A stretch of 33,160 bases of DNA. It comes from Planktothrix paucivesiculata PCC 9631. Lineage in GTDB: Bacteria > Cyanobacteriota > Cyanobacteriia > Cyanobacteriales > Microcoleaceae. Below are positions 24,049-31,435 of the stretch, in pieces. Numbering within the stretch: the first letter of the stretch is position 1; every line of letters starts with the position of its first letter. Under the pieces are notes generated by a model. That model had not been told where the DNA came from and searched no databases. It saw nothing but the letters and a program-made list of their open reading frames with translations. The translations under genes were made by a program, and so were the position numbers. The stretch is taken from positions 13,622 to 46,781 of the forward strand of contig NZ_LR735020.1 of assembly GCF_900009265.2 (NCBI RefSeq), written 5' to 3'.

Positions 24049-25332
24049 TCATTCATTAATGTTTAACAACGTGCGAGTTTCTCCTGCGGCTGCTTTCATG
24101 GCGGCTTCTGGAGTTTTACTCCCGGTTAACGCCGCACTTAAATAGCGTTGGAGAATATCTGAGACTTGAGCATATTGGGGAATGGGTGGGCGCAAAACTG
24201 CATTTTCAGCCCCTTGTAATAGGGCGGGTAAATAGTTATATTGGGCAACTAAAATATCATCGGTAAATAGGGACTTTTGAGAGGGAACATAGCCCGTTTC
24301 TAAAAAATATTGTCGTTGGATATCGGGTTGATTAAAATATTCAATCACTTGCCAGGCTTCGCGTTGATGCTTAGAATTTTTAGAAATCCCAAATCCCCAC
24401 CCTCCTAAACAAGCACCGCTTTGTTTTCCAGGTAAATGAACCATCGGTTGAATCCCATATTTTCCGCCAATAGGAGAGTTAGCAGCCAAAGCATAAACGT
24501 ACGGCCAATTTCTTAAAAAAACTGTATTTCCACTTTCAAATAATCGGCGAGTTTCTTCTTCTGCATAGGTCGTAACGCCGGGGGGAGAAATACTTTGTTG
24601 AATGGTTTGTCGTAAAAACTTAACGGCTTCTATACTTTCGGGCGCATCTAATCCGATAGCTTGGGTTTCAGAATTCACCCAAAATCCTCCATATCCCTGT
24701 AAAATTTCCGTGAACATGGCGGCTAATCCTTCATATTGTTTTCCCTGCCAAACATAACCCCATTGGGCTAAATTTTGATTTTGAAGGGTTTGGGAGGTGG
24801 TGAGTAAATCTTGAAAGGTTTTAGGGGGTTTTAATCCGGCTTTTTCTAATAAATCTTTTCGATAATATAACATTCCAACATCAGTTCTAAAGGGCATTCG
24901 ATACAATTTATCGTGATATTTTCCCCCCTGAACATCCCCTTGAATATAATTATCTAGGGTCTGAGGATCAACTTTTTTAGTTAAATCTTCTAACCACCCG
25001 GCGGCGGCAAATTTTTGTACCCACACCACATCCATATAAGCTAAATCATAGGGAGAATCCCCCAGTAAATAGGCAGAAGTATATAAATCTTCCACCAGAT
25101 TACTATTATTTGGAGCTTTAACCACTTCTAAACGAATTTGTGGATGGGTTTGATGGAAACTATTAATAATGGGTTGCCATTGAGTTGATTCTAAGGCTTG
25201 AACTAAAACTTTAATAGTAACAGGTTGTTGTGTAAATACAGGTTTAACTATTAATAGACTGATGATTAAGCCTATTAATGCCATTAAAATCAATCGATAA
25301 AAGAGTGGAAGTTTGAACTCTGAAAAAAACAT
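24049..25332 (-). CDS. Sugar ABC transporter substrate-binding protein
   Basis: A 427-residue extracellular binding protein of the SBP_bac_1 (cluster B) family. Residues about 13-34 form a signal or anchor segment (LILMALIGLIISLLIVKPVFT) with no lipobox. Family marks are VQALESTQWQPIINSFHQTHPQIRLEVV, YDLAYMDVVWVQKFAAAGWLEDLT, GKLYRMPFRTDVGMLYYRKDLLEKAG-like sequence near 140, and GACLGGWGFGISKNSKHQREAWQVIEYF. First gene of the leftward SBP-permease-permease-ATPase operon. Ligand candidates are trehalose/maltose, sucrose or the osmolyte glucosylglycerol; the sequence alone does not decide. Confidence 0.92.
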   Translation of the reverse strand: MFFSEFKLPLFYRLILMALIGLIISLLIVKPVFTQQPVTIKVLVQALESTQWQPIINSFHQTHPQIRLEVVKAPNNSNLVEDLYTSAYLLGDSPYDLAYMDVVWVQKFAAAGWLEDLTKKVDPQTLDNYIQGDVQGGKYHDKLYRMPFRTDVGMLYYRKDLLEKAGLKPPKTFQDLLTTSQTLQNQNLAQWGYVWQGKQYEGLAAMFTEILQGYGGFWVNSETQAIGLDAPESIEAVKFLRQTIQQSISPPGVTTYAEEETRRLFESGNTVFLRNWPYVYALAANSPIGGKYGIQPMVHLPGKQSGACLGGWGFGISKNSKHQREAWQVIEYFNQPDIQRQYFLETGYVPSQKSLFTDDILVAQYNYLPALLQGAENAVLRPPIPQYAQVSDILQRYLSAALTGSKTPEAAMKAAAGETRTLLNINE

Positions 25333-25546
25333 TTTTAATCTAAGTTATAATAATGGGTTTTTAGTCTGAACTTTATCCATGAAGAAACAATATTACAGCT
25401 TTAGTGCTGGTTTATTCTTAATTACTAAAAACCCAGTTTATTTAAAAAAGCTAAATTTCTAGTAATTTTACATCTATCTTAAGTTATAAATCTCTCTCGA
25501 TTGTGGGGTTCTTCCAAATTAATAATTGGTTCTTAATAGGTAGGGG
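25333..25546. other. Divergent intergenic region
   Basis: This stretch separates the leftward sugar operon from the rightward globin cluster and must hold the sugar operon promoter. It is AT-rich. A loose inverted repeat of AAAACCCAGTTT-like sequence with AATGGGTTTTTAG (about 25350 and 25425) is visible. No gene is seen. Confidence 0.4.
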
Positions 25547-25609
25547 TTGACAGGTTGAGGAAACCATGATATTAGTTAGGAGTCCTAATAATTAGGATTC
25601 CTAACTAAT
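25547..25609 (+). promoter_or_regulatory. Promoter with 39-bp palindromic operator for the globin cluster
   Basis: TTGACA at 25547-25552, a 17-base spacer, and TATTAG at 25570-25575 form a good sigma70-type promoter. From 25571 to 25609 runs a near-perfect palindrome: arm ATTAGTTAGGAGTCCTAAT, one central A, then its reverse complement with a single mismatch. Each arm also holds a smaller dyad (AGGANTCCT). It overlaps the -10 box and the expected start site near 25582, the usual place for a repressor such as MarR. In RNA the same sequence would fold into a hairpin 6 bases before the GTG start and could hide the ribosome site. Confidence 0.75.
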
Positions 25610-25615
25610 GCTCTA

Positions 25616-26056
25616 GTGACTGATATGACATTAAATATTCAGGTTCTACAGACGAGTTTCCAACTGGTAGAGGATCGAGAGCAAGATTTTAAGCAGGCTT
25701 TCTACACCAATCTTTTAGGTGATTATCCAGAAGTCAAGCCCCTATTTGCCCATACAAAAATGGATGAGCAAGGAGATCATCTGTTTGGGTCATTGAAGTT
25801 TGTCGTTGAGAATCTTTGTAAGTCTGAACTTGTGGAACAAACTCTCAAACACTTGGGAACTCGTCACCTTAAATATGGTGTCCTCCCCCATCATTATCGC
25901 CTAGTGGGGAACTCCCTGCTCAAAACCCTAGCCGGATTAGCGGGCGATGCCTGGACTCCCGAGGTCAAAGAAGCATGGGTTGATGCTTATAGCGTGATTA
26001 CAACTGTCATGTTAGAGGGTGCACATTATCCCTCAGAGGTTTTAAAAGTAGCCTAA
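25616..26056 (+). CDS. Single-domain globin, flavohaemoglobin-like
   Basis: A 146-residue globin without the FAD/NAD reductase domain. Aligned by eye to the E. coli Hmp globin domain, Tyr30 (AFYTNLL) takes the B10 place, His84 (LGTRHLKYGVLPHHY) is the proximal haem ligand, and the distal E7 place appears to be His55 (EQGDHLF) rather than the usual Gln. Such globins bind O2 and NO and can act in NO detoxification with a separate reductase, or in sensing. GTG at 25616 gives this length; the ATG at 25625 gives 143 residues and is equally possible. It is the first gene behind the palindromic promoter and is followed by an HPP protein and a MarR regulator. Confidence 0.88.
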   Translation: MTDMTLNIQVLQTSFQLVEDREQDFKQAFYTNLLGDYPEVKPLFAHTKMDEQGDHLFGSLKFVVENLCKSELVEQTLKHLGTRHLKYGVLPHHYRLVGNSLLKTLAGLAGDAWTPEVKEAWVDAYSVITTVMLEGAHYPSEVLKVA

Positions 26057-26095
26057 AAAGAGGAATAGGATGGCGGTTTTTTGTGATGTTTTCAG

Positions 26096-26650
26096 ATGAA
26101 TAAAACTAAGTTTTTGAGAGGGATTAAACATCGACGGTTAATTGTTTATATTCGGAATTCCCGTCGTCGAGGTCGATCTTATCAGCCTCAGTTCTCCTAT
26201 CCTCAAGTGTTGCTCTCTTGGCTGGGTAGTTTTGTTGGAATTAGCATCCTCGCCTATCTTTCTGCCCATAGTCATTATCCCCTAATTGCTGCTCCGATGG
26301 GAGCAACGGCGGTTCTGGTTTTTGGTGTTCCCGATAGTCCTCTAGCCCAACCGCGCAATGTCATCGGCGGCAATTTTTGGGGGGGATTAGTTTCCATTTT
26401 ATGCGTGCAGATGTTTGGTACGGCTCCTTGGGTCATGGCCTTAGCTGTCGCCACCACCATTTTGCTGATGAAACTCACACGAACAATTCATCCGCCATCG
26501 GGGGCTGTTGCCCTGGTGGGTGTGATGAGTGGGGTATCTTGGCATTTTTTGTTCACTCCCGTGTTAGCGGGATCAGCTATTATTGTTCTTTGGACTTTTG
26601 TATTTAATAACACAGCACCCGGCCGCACTTACCCCAAACATTGGCTATGA
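26096..26650 (+). CDS. HPP-family membrane protein
   Basis: A 184-residue integral membrane protein with four or five helices from about residue 38 (LLSWLGSFVGISILAYLSA). The family name motif HPP is in RTIHPPSGAVALVGVMSG near 131, and LIAAPMGATAVLVFGVPDSPLAQPRNVIGG near 64 is the other conserved block. The first 30 residues are very basic. HPP proteins of cyanobacteria and plastids have been linked to nitrite transport. It starts 39 bases after the globin stop, preceded by AGGAATAGGA. With the globin it points to nitrogen oxide metabolism, by inference. Confidence 0.88.
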   Translation: MNKTKFLRGIKHRRLIVYIRNSRRRGRSYQPQFSYPQVLLSWLGSFVGISILAYLSAHSHYPLIAAPMGATAVLVFGVPDSPLAQPRNVIGGNFWGGLVSILCVQMFGTAPWVMALAVATTILLMKLTRTIHPPSGAVALVGVMSGVSWHFLFTPVLAGSAIIVLWTFVFNNTAPGRTYPKHWL

Positions 26651-26660
26651 AACTTAATTG

Positions 26661-27296
26661 ATGGCTAACCCTATGAGTAAAGATGAGTCTATGAATTTTT
26701 CTGATTTTGATCAAGACTCAACCGCAGAACGGATTCTGATCGGGCTTTCTAAGGTCAGCCTTGCCCTAAAAAGTCAATCTTGGCAGGATGCCGGACAATA
26801 TGGACTCTCGCCCACCCAAGCCCAAATTCTATCGTTGTTACAGGCAAAGGGGTCTGAAGGAATGCGTTTATCTGCGGTGGCAAAAGGTTTAGCTGTCACC
26901 CCCGCAACGGCCAGTGATGCGGTACGGGTTTTGTCCGAAAAAGGTTTGGTACAAAAAATCCGATCTCCCCAGGATGGACGGGCGATCGCCATCACCCTCA
27001 CTCCGAAAGGCAAAAGCACCGCGGCAGAAACCTCTTGTTGGTCTGATCTATTCTTAGATGCGGTGGGACAACTCTCTGAACTAGAGCAGACGGTTTTTTT
27101 GCGAGGATTGATTAAAATGATTCTGAAGTTGCAAGAAGGGGGTCAAATTCCGATCTCAAAAATGTGTGTGACTTGTCGCTTTTTTCAGGCTAATCGTTAT
27201 CCGAATAGCGATCGCCCCCATCATTGTGATTTTGTAGATGCTCCCTTTGGCGATCGCAATTTACATCTGGAATGTCCTGAACAAATTGCCATTTAA
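26661..27296 (+). CDS. MarR-family regulator with Cys/His-rich C-terminal tail
   Basis: A 211-residue regulator. The winged helix spans about 50-120: SPTQAQILSLLQAKG, recognition helix region VTPATASDAVRVLSEKGLV, and the wing RSPQDGRAIAITLTPKG. After the dimerisation helices comes an extra tail (about 165-211) with Cys169, Cys172, His187-His188-Cys189, His202 and Cys205: CVTCRFF ... PHHCDFVDAPFGDRNLHLECPE. Four Cys in a CX2C-X16-C-X15-C pattern suggest a metal or Fe-S site. It starts 10 bases after the HPP stop; ATG at 26661 is used, though ATGs at 26673 and 26691 are possible. I infer it represses its own operon at the palindrome and responds to NO, O2, metal or redox state. Confidence 0.9.
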   Translation: MANPMSKDESMNFSDFDQDSTAERILIGLSKVSLALKSQSWQDAGQYGLSPTQAQILSLLQAKGSEGMRLSAVAKGLAVTPATASDAVRVLSEKGLVQKIRSPQDGRAIAITLTPKGKSTAAETSCWSDLFLDAVGQLSELEQTVFLRGLIKMILKLQEGGQIPISKMCVTCRFFQANRYPNSDRPHHCDFVDAPFGDRNLHLECPEQIAI

Positions 27297-27305
27297 TTCT
27301 AATTT

Positions 27306-28031
27306 ATGGATATTTTAATTGTTGAGGATGAACCCGAAATTGCTCGTTTAATTCAGCATACTTTAGAAGCGGAAGGATTTTCTTGCCAGATTTCTAATAA
27401 TGGTTTAGCCGCTTTACAAAAATTTCAAGAATTACAACCGGATTTAATTATTTTAGATTTAATGATTCCGGGGTTAGATGGGTTAGAAGTCTGTGCTAGA
27501 ATTCGTCAGAAACCTGGGCAAAAAGACCCTTATATTTTAATGTTAACCGCTAAAGGTGAAGAACTAGATCGGATTATTGGTTTATCTACAGGGGCGGATG
27601 ATTATTTTGTTAAACCTTTTAGTCCTAGGGAATTAGTTGCTAGAGTTAGAGCGTTATTAAGACGGAGTTTGCGCCAAGGAAGTCAACCGAATCAAGTCTA
27701 TCAAACCGCGCATTTTTTAGTGGATTTAGACCAAAGAATAGCCAGCTATCAATTAGAGTCAGGGAACACAGAAACCCTGGATTTAACGACTTTAGAATTT
27801 AATTTATTATCAACTTTTCTGAGTTATCCGGGTCGGGTTTGGAGTCGTACCCAACTGATAGATAAACTTTGGGGAGATGACTTTTTTGGTGATGAAAGGG
27901 TTGTGGATACCCACGTCGCTAGACTGCGGAAAAAAATTGAACCTGACCCCTCCCATCCCACTTTTATTAAAACAGTGACGGGGGTGGGATATAAATTTGA
28001 AGATGCTGTTATAGGAGGGAATAGGGAATAG
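27306..28031 (+). CDS. OmpR/PhoB-family response regulator
   Basis: A 241-residue two-component regulator. The receiver domain has acidic residues VEDEP at 6-10, phospho-acceptor Asp51 (LIILDLMIPG), Thr80 and Lys102 (FVKPF). The winged-helix DNA-binding domain runs from about 133 to 235, with RVVDTHVARLRKKIEPD and TVTGVGYKFE. It starts 9 bases after the MarR stop, so it may belong to the globin operon. No histidine kinase gene lies next to it, making it an orphan. The last residues (AVIGGNRE) are encoded at the edge of the STRR block and are probably not conserved. Confidence 0.93.
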   Translation: MDILIVEDEPEIARLIQHTLEAEGFSCQISNNGLAALQKFQELQPDLIILDLMIPGLDGLEVCARIRQKPGQKDPYILMLTAKGEELDRIIGLSTGADDYFVKPFSPRELVARVRALLRRSLRQGSQPNQVYQTAHFLVDLDQRIASYQLESGNTETLDLTTLEFNLLSTFLSYPGRVWSRTQLIDKLWGDDFFGDERVVDTHVARLRKKIEPDPSHPTFIKTVTGVGYKFEDAVIGGNRE

Positions 28032-28185
28032 GTAATGGGTAATACTTCGACTTCGCTCAGTAACAGGGTAATGGGTAATGGGTAATGGGTAATGGGTAAT
28101 GGGTAATGGGTAATGGGTAATGGGTAATGGGTAATGGGTAATACTTCGACTTCGCTCAGTAACAGGGTAATGGGTAATGGGTAAT
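28020..28185. repeat. STRR block: GGGTAAT heptamers with two inserted units
   Basis: The block begins at the 3' end of the response-regulator gene. About 11 exact GGGTAAT copies lie at 28066-28142. On either side is an identical 25-base unit starting ACTTCGACTTCGCTCAGTAA (28044-28068 and 28143-28167), 99 bases apart. Shorter heptamer runs lie outside them. A minus-strand frame through the block translates to repeated ITHYPLP and VTERSRS, well-known STRR artefacts and not a protein. Confidence 0.95.
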
Positions 28186-28272
28186 AAGACTTTATTGGCT
28201 GTTGCTATATTTTTAATTAAAATTGAGGGATTTAAGGTAAAATAGATTAACTGTATTGATAATTTTATCATA

Positions 28273-28527
28273 ATGAGTAAATCAAAACCTCTGACAGACC
28301 TAGAATTAATTGACTGTGCGAAAGCTAATGCTAAACAAGGTGTTGAAAATGCGGCTCAACTAGCGGGTTATGGAGAGGATATAGACAAATTTATGGACGC
28401 ACTGCAAACCGCTTGTCATCGCATTGGAGTTAATATTGATTCTTTATCGGATTTAGTTAAAGAGCAGCAGCAAATTAGACACATACCAGGTTTAGAAATT
28501 GCTCCAGATTCAGAATCGAGTTTATAA
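28273..28527 (+). CDS. Small hypothetical protein
   Basis: An 84-residue acidic soluble protein, start MSKSKPLTDLELIDCAKANA, predicted helical (ELIDCAKANAKQGVENAAQLAGYG, IDKFMDALQTACHRIGVNIDSLSDLV). No known domain is recognised. Codon use resembles its neighbours. No strong ribosome site before the ATG (TTTATCATAATG). It follows the STRR block by about 90 bases and is convergent with the glycosyltransferase. Confidence 0.6.
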   Translation: MSKSKPLTDLELIDCAKANAKQGVENAAQLAGYGEDIDKFMDALQTACHRIGVNIDSLSDLVKEQQQIRHIPGLEIAPDSESSL

Positions 28528-28607
28528 AGTGTTTTTATAAGTCAAGAGGGTTGGAAGACCCAACCCCTACGATAAAATGTTACAACCTCGGCGCGGATTT
28601 CTATAGT

Positions 28608-29540
28608 TTATGTCCCCCTATATTTTAACTCATTATAAGCTGAATAAACCGCTTTAACATTATACCAATTCAGAAATATTCGAGCAATTTCTAAGGCTAA
28701 TTGTGATTTTCCTTGATTAATTAAATATTGTAAAAACCCTGCCATTGTCCGCTCGTTTAAACGTCCTCCTAACGATAATAAACCCCATAATATTTTGTGT
28801 AATATCGTCATTTGAATCATCATTTTAACTTCAAAAGAGGGATGCTTTTGATAAAATAAAACCCCCATTCTCCCCCGTTGAATTTCTCGATCTATTAATT
28901 TCGGTAATTGTTCCAAACTAAACGCTGGATGCCAATGATAACCTACGGCATCGGGACATTTAATTAATGTTAAACCTAATTTCTTTAACCTAACTCCTAA
29001 TTCTAAATCTTCCCAGCCATATTGTTGAAATTGAGGATCAAATAATCCGGCTTCTATTAACCAATGACGAGCGATCGCTACATTTCCCGTGGCAAAATAA
29101 GCCGCCGAAAAATCAGTAATTTTATAAGGTTCAGAAGTGGGATCTTCAAAATTACAAGTATTAATTACCCGACCATAGGTAAAAACTTTATCTGAAGTTT
29201 GATATCCCTCAACTAAACTATCAGCATGGGATTGTAAAAACGTTTTTGTTACGACTAAATCACTGTCAATAAAAATAATAATCTCCCCGTTAGCTTTTTC
29301 TATCCCTAAATTTCTCGCCGCGGCAGGCCCTTGATGGGATTGACAAAATAGCCGAACATGGGGAAACTCTAACTGATTTTCCTCTAACCAATTTAAGGTT
29401 CCATCCGTTGAACCATCATCAACTAAAACCACCTCATAGTTAGTAATAATATGATCATATTGTTGCTGTTCCAACGCTTTTAAACACTTTTGTAAAATCG
29501 CTAAACGATTATAGGTAGGAATGACAATACTTAAAAACAC
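28608..29540 (-). CDS. Family 2 glycosyltransferase
   Basis: A 310-residue GT-A fold glycosyltransferase. The N-terminus FLSIVIPTYNRLAILQKCLKAL is typical. VLVDDGSTDGT holds Asp41-Asp42, and FIDSDLV at 90-96 holds the DXD-type metal and nucleotide-sugar site. EDLELGVRLKKLG near 177 is the acceptor/catalytic ED motif. The C-terminal part is mostly helical without clear membrane segments. It transfers a sugar from an NDP-sugar to an unknown acceptor, perhaps surface polysaccharide or glycolipid. It is divergent from argG and not part of a visible polysaccharide cluster. Confidence 0.9.
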   Translation of the reverse strand: MFLSIVIPTYNRLAILQKCLKALEQQQYDHIITNYEVVLVDDGSTDGTLNWLEENQLEFPHVRLFCQSHQGPAAARNLGIEKANGEIIIFIDSDLVVTKTFLQSHADSLVEGYQTSDKVFTYGRVINTCNFEDPTSEPYKITDFSAAYFATGNVAIARHWLIEAGLFDPQFQQYGWEDLELGVRLKKLGLTLIKCPDAVGYHWHPAFSLEQLPKLIDREIQRGRMGVLFYQKHPSFEVKMMIQMTILHKILWGLLSLGGRLNERTMAGFLQYLINQGKSQLALEIARIFLNWYNVKAVYSAYNELKYRGT

Positions 29541-29714
29541 AGTTTTTCTAGCCTGAAACTTAAATCACTATTATTATCAACTACTGACCCGAAAAAAATC
29601 CAGTCCCCCTGCCCTCAAAATGGCCCCCACTCAAATATATAGAATTCCTGACGTCTAAAGGGCATCAAAGGCGAGATAATGTAACATTTGGTTACTTCAG
29701 GAGAAAAATTAATC

Positions 29715-30917
29715 ATGGGTCGCGCTGAAAAAGTTGTGCTTGCTTATTCTGGTGGGGTGGATACCTCCGTTTGTATCCCCTACTTGAAAAATGAGTTTGG
29801 TGTCAAAGAAGTCATTACCCTGGCCGTAGACCTGGGACAAGGGGATGAATTAGGGCCTGTTCAACAAAAAGCCTTGGACTCCGGCGCCGTCGAGTCCCTG
29901 GTGATTAATGTCCAGGATAGATTTGTCAGGGACTATGCGTTTCCGGCCATTCAAGCCAATGCTTTGTATGAAAACCGCTATCCCCTGGCCACGGCCTTAG
30001 CCCGTCCGTTAATTGCTAAAACCTTAGTGGAAGTCGCCGAAAAATACGGAGCCGATGCGATCGCCCACGGTTGTACCGGAAAAGGAAACGACCAAGTGCG
30101 GTTTGATGTTTCCATTGGCGCGCTCAACCCGAAATTGAAAATTCTGGCCCCCGCCCGGGAATGGGGGATGAGTCGGGAAGAAACCATTGCTTACGGGGAA
30201 AAATTCGGCATTGCTTCCCCGGTGAAAAAATCCTCTCCCTATAGTTTAGATAGAAATTTGTTAGGGATTGCGATTGAGGCTGGGCCTTTGGAAGATCCTT
30301 GGACGGAGCCCCTGGAAGAAGTCTATGCGATTACTAAACCGATTTCTGAGACTCCTAACGAACCTGAATATATTGAAATTGGGTTTGAAACTGGAGTTCC
30401 GGTGAGTTTGAATGGCGAGGCGATGGACGGTGTTCAGTTAATTGGCAAATTAAATGAAATTGCCGGAAATCATGGGGTCGGACGCCTAGACATGATTGAA
30501 AACCGTTTAGTCGGGATTAAATCCAGGGAAATTTATGAATCTCCGGCGATGATTGTGTTAATTCATGCCCACCGAGATTTAGAAAGTTTAACCTTAACCG
30601 CCGATGTGACTCGTTATAAACGGGGCATTGAAGAAACCTATAGTCAGTTGGTTTATAATGGCCTCTGGTATAGTCCGTTAAAAGCGGCTTTGGATGCCTT
30701 TATCCAACAAACTCAAGAACGGGTTGCGGGTGTTGTCCGAATCAAATTGTTTAAGGGAAATGCCACAATTGTTGGCCGGAAATCTGCCAATTCTCTCTAT
30801 AGTTTAGACTTAGCAACCTATGGCTCCGAAGACGTTTTTGATCACAAAGCAGCGGAAGGGTTTATCTATGTTTGGGGTTTACCCACTCGTGTTTGGTCTG
30901 AGAAAATAAGAGACTAA
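29715..30917 (+). CDS. argG: Argininosuccinate synthase
   Basis: A 400-residue enzyme that joins citrulline and aspartate with ATP to make argininosuccinate in arginine synthesis. The ATP pyrophosphatase loop AYSGGVDTS lies near 11-19. Other marks are [15 protein letters not shown] near 115, the citrulline-binding [15 protein letters not shown] near 180, and [16 protein letters not shown] near 265. The ATG at 29715 is preceded by AGGAG at a good distance; an upstream in-frame TTG at 29688 overlaps this ribosome site and is not used. Stands alone. Confidence 0.97.
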   Translation: MGRAEKVVLAYSGGVDTSVCIPYLKNEFGVKEVITLAVDLGQGDELGPVQQKALDSGAVESLVINVQDRFVRDYAFPAIQANALYENRYPLATALARPLIAKTLVEVAEKYGADAIAHGCTGKGNDQVRFDVSIGALNPKLKILAPAREWGMSREETIAYGEKFGIASPVKKSSPYSLDRNLLGIAIEAGPLEDPWTEPLEEVYAITKPISETPNEPEYIEIGFETGVPVSLNGEAMDGVQLIGKLNEIAGNHGVGRLDMIENRLVGIKSREIYESPAMIVLIHAHRDLESLTLTADVTRYKRGIEETYSQLVYNGLWYSPLKAALDAFIQQTQERVAGVVRIKLFKGNATIVGRKSANSLYSLDLATYGSEDVFDHKAAEGFIYVWGLPTRVWSEKIRD

Positions 30918-31435
30918 TAATCGGATTAGAAATCAAATTCATCCTGGGGGTGAGGCGTGCTTCGCCCCTAAACAGAAATATCGGTATTGTTTAAGATTAA
31001 TAATATTGAGAAAATGTGGGTTTTGGTTAAAAAGTCGAATTCGTGATCAATTGAATCAGTTTAATTGTTTACGAGATGCGATGGAGGATGTCTTACGCCT
31101 TGCGTCCTGACTGCCGAACGCGGTTGCTATAGTACATAAACCTAAAAAAATTAAGTATAAAACAATACATAAGTTGGTCAGTACCTTAATTTCCAATCAC
31201 CTTCCTAAAATGCTGAAATCCTACTTTAGTCATGGTTTTATCCTAGAAAATGACTCAATTTTAATACGGTTGTAATTTGAACGATTTTTATTAAAATTAA
31301 TTCCCTGAAAAAATCCATATTTTTACTGAAAACAAACACGGCAAAAGCTGAAGGGGGGACGAAATCAGCTACAAGACAGACTCTATAAGCCTCATAGCTC
31401 TTATACCTTGTTGATAGTACTTACATTTATTGCGA
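30918..31435. other. 518-bp intergenic region between argG and the IS
   Basis: This stretch contains a hairpin GGGGTGAGG / CTTCGCCCC (30947-30968) 30 bases after argG that may mark its 3' end. Beyond that I see AT-rich sequence without a gene. A piece at about 31070-31130 (GATGCGATGGAGGATGTC onward) looks like degraded mobile or repeat sequence because it is GC-richer than its surroundings. No RNA gene is recognised. Confidence 0.4.

Noticed and set aside
28066-28142. Tandem repeats that could suggest a CRISPR array
   Set aside because: Seven-base units without unique spacers; this is STRR sequence and there are no cas genes.
27810-28271. Minus-strand open frame of 153 codons with ITHYPLP and VTERSRS repeats
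   Set aside because: It is a translation of the STRR heptamers and lies opposite the response-regulator gene.
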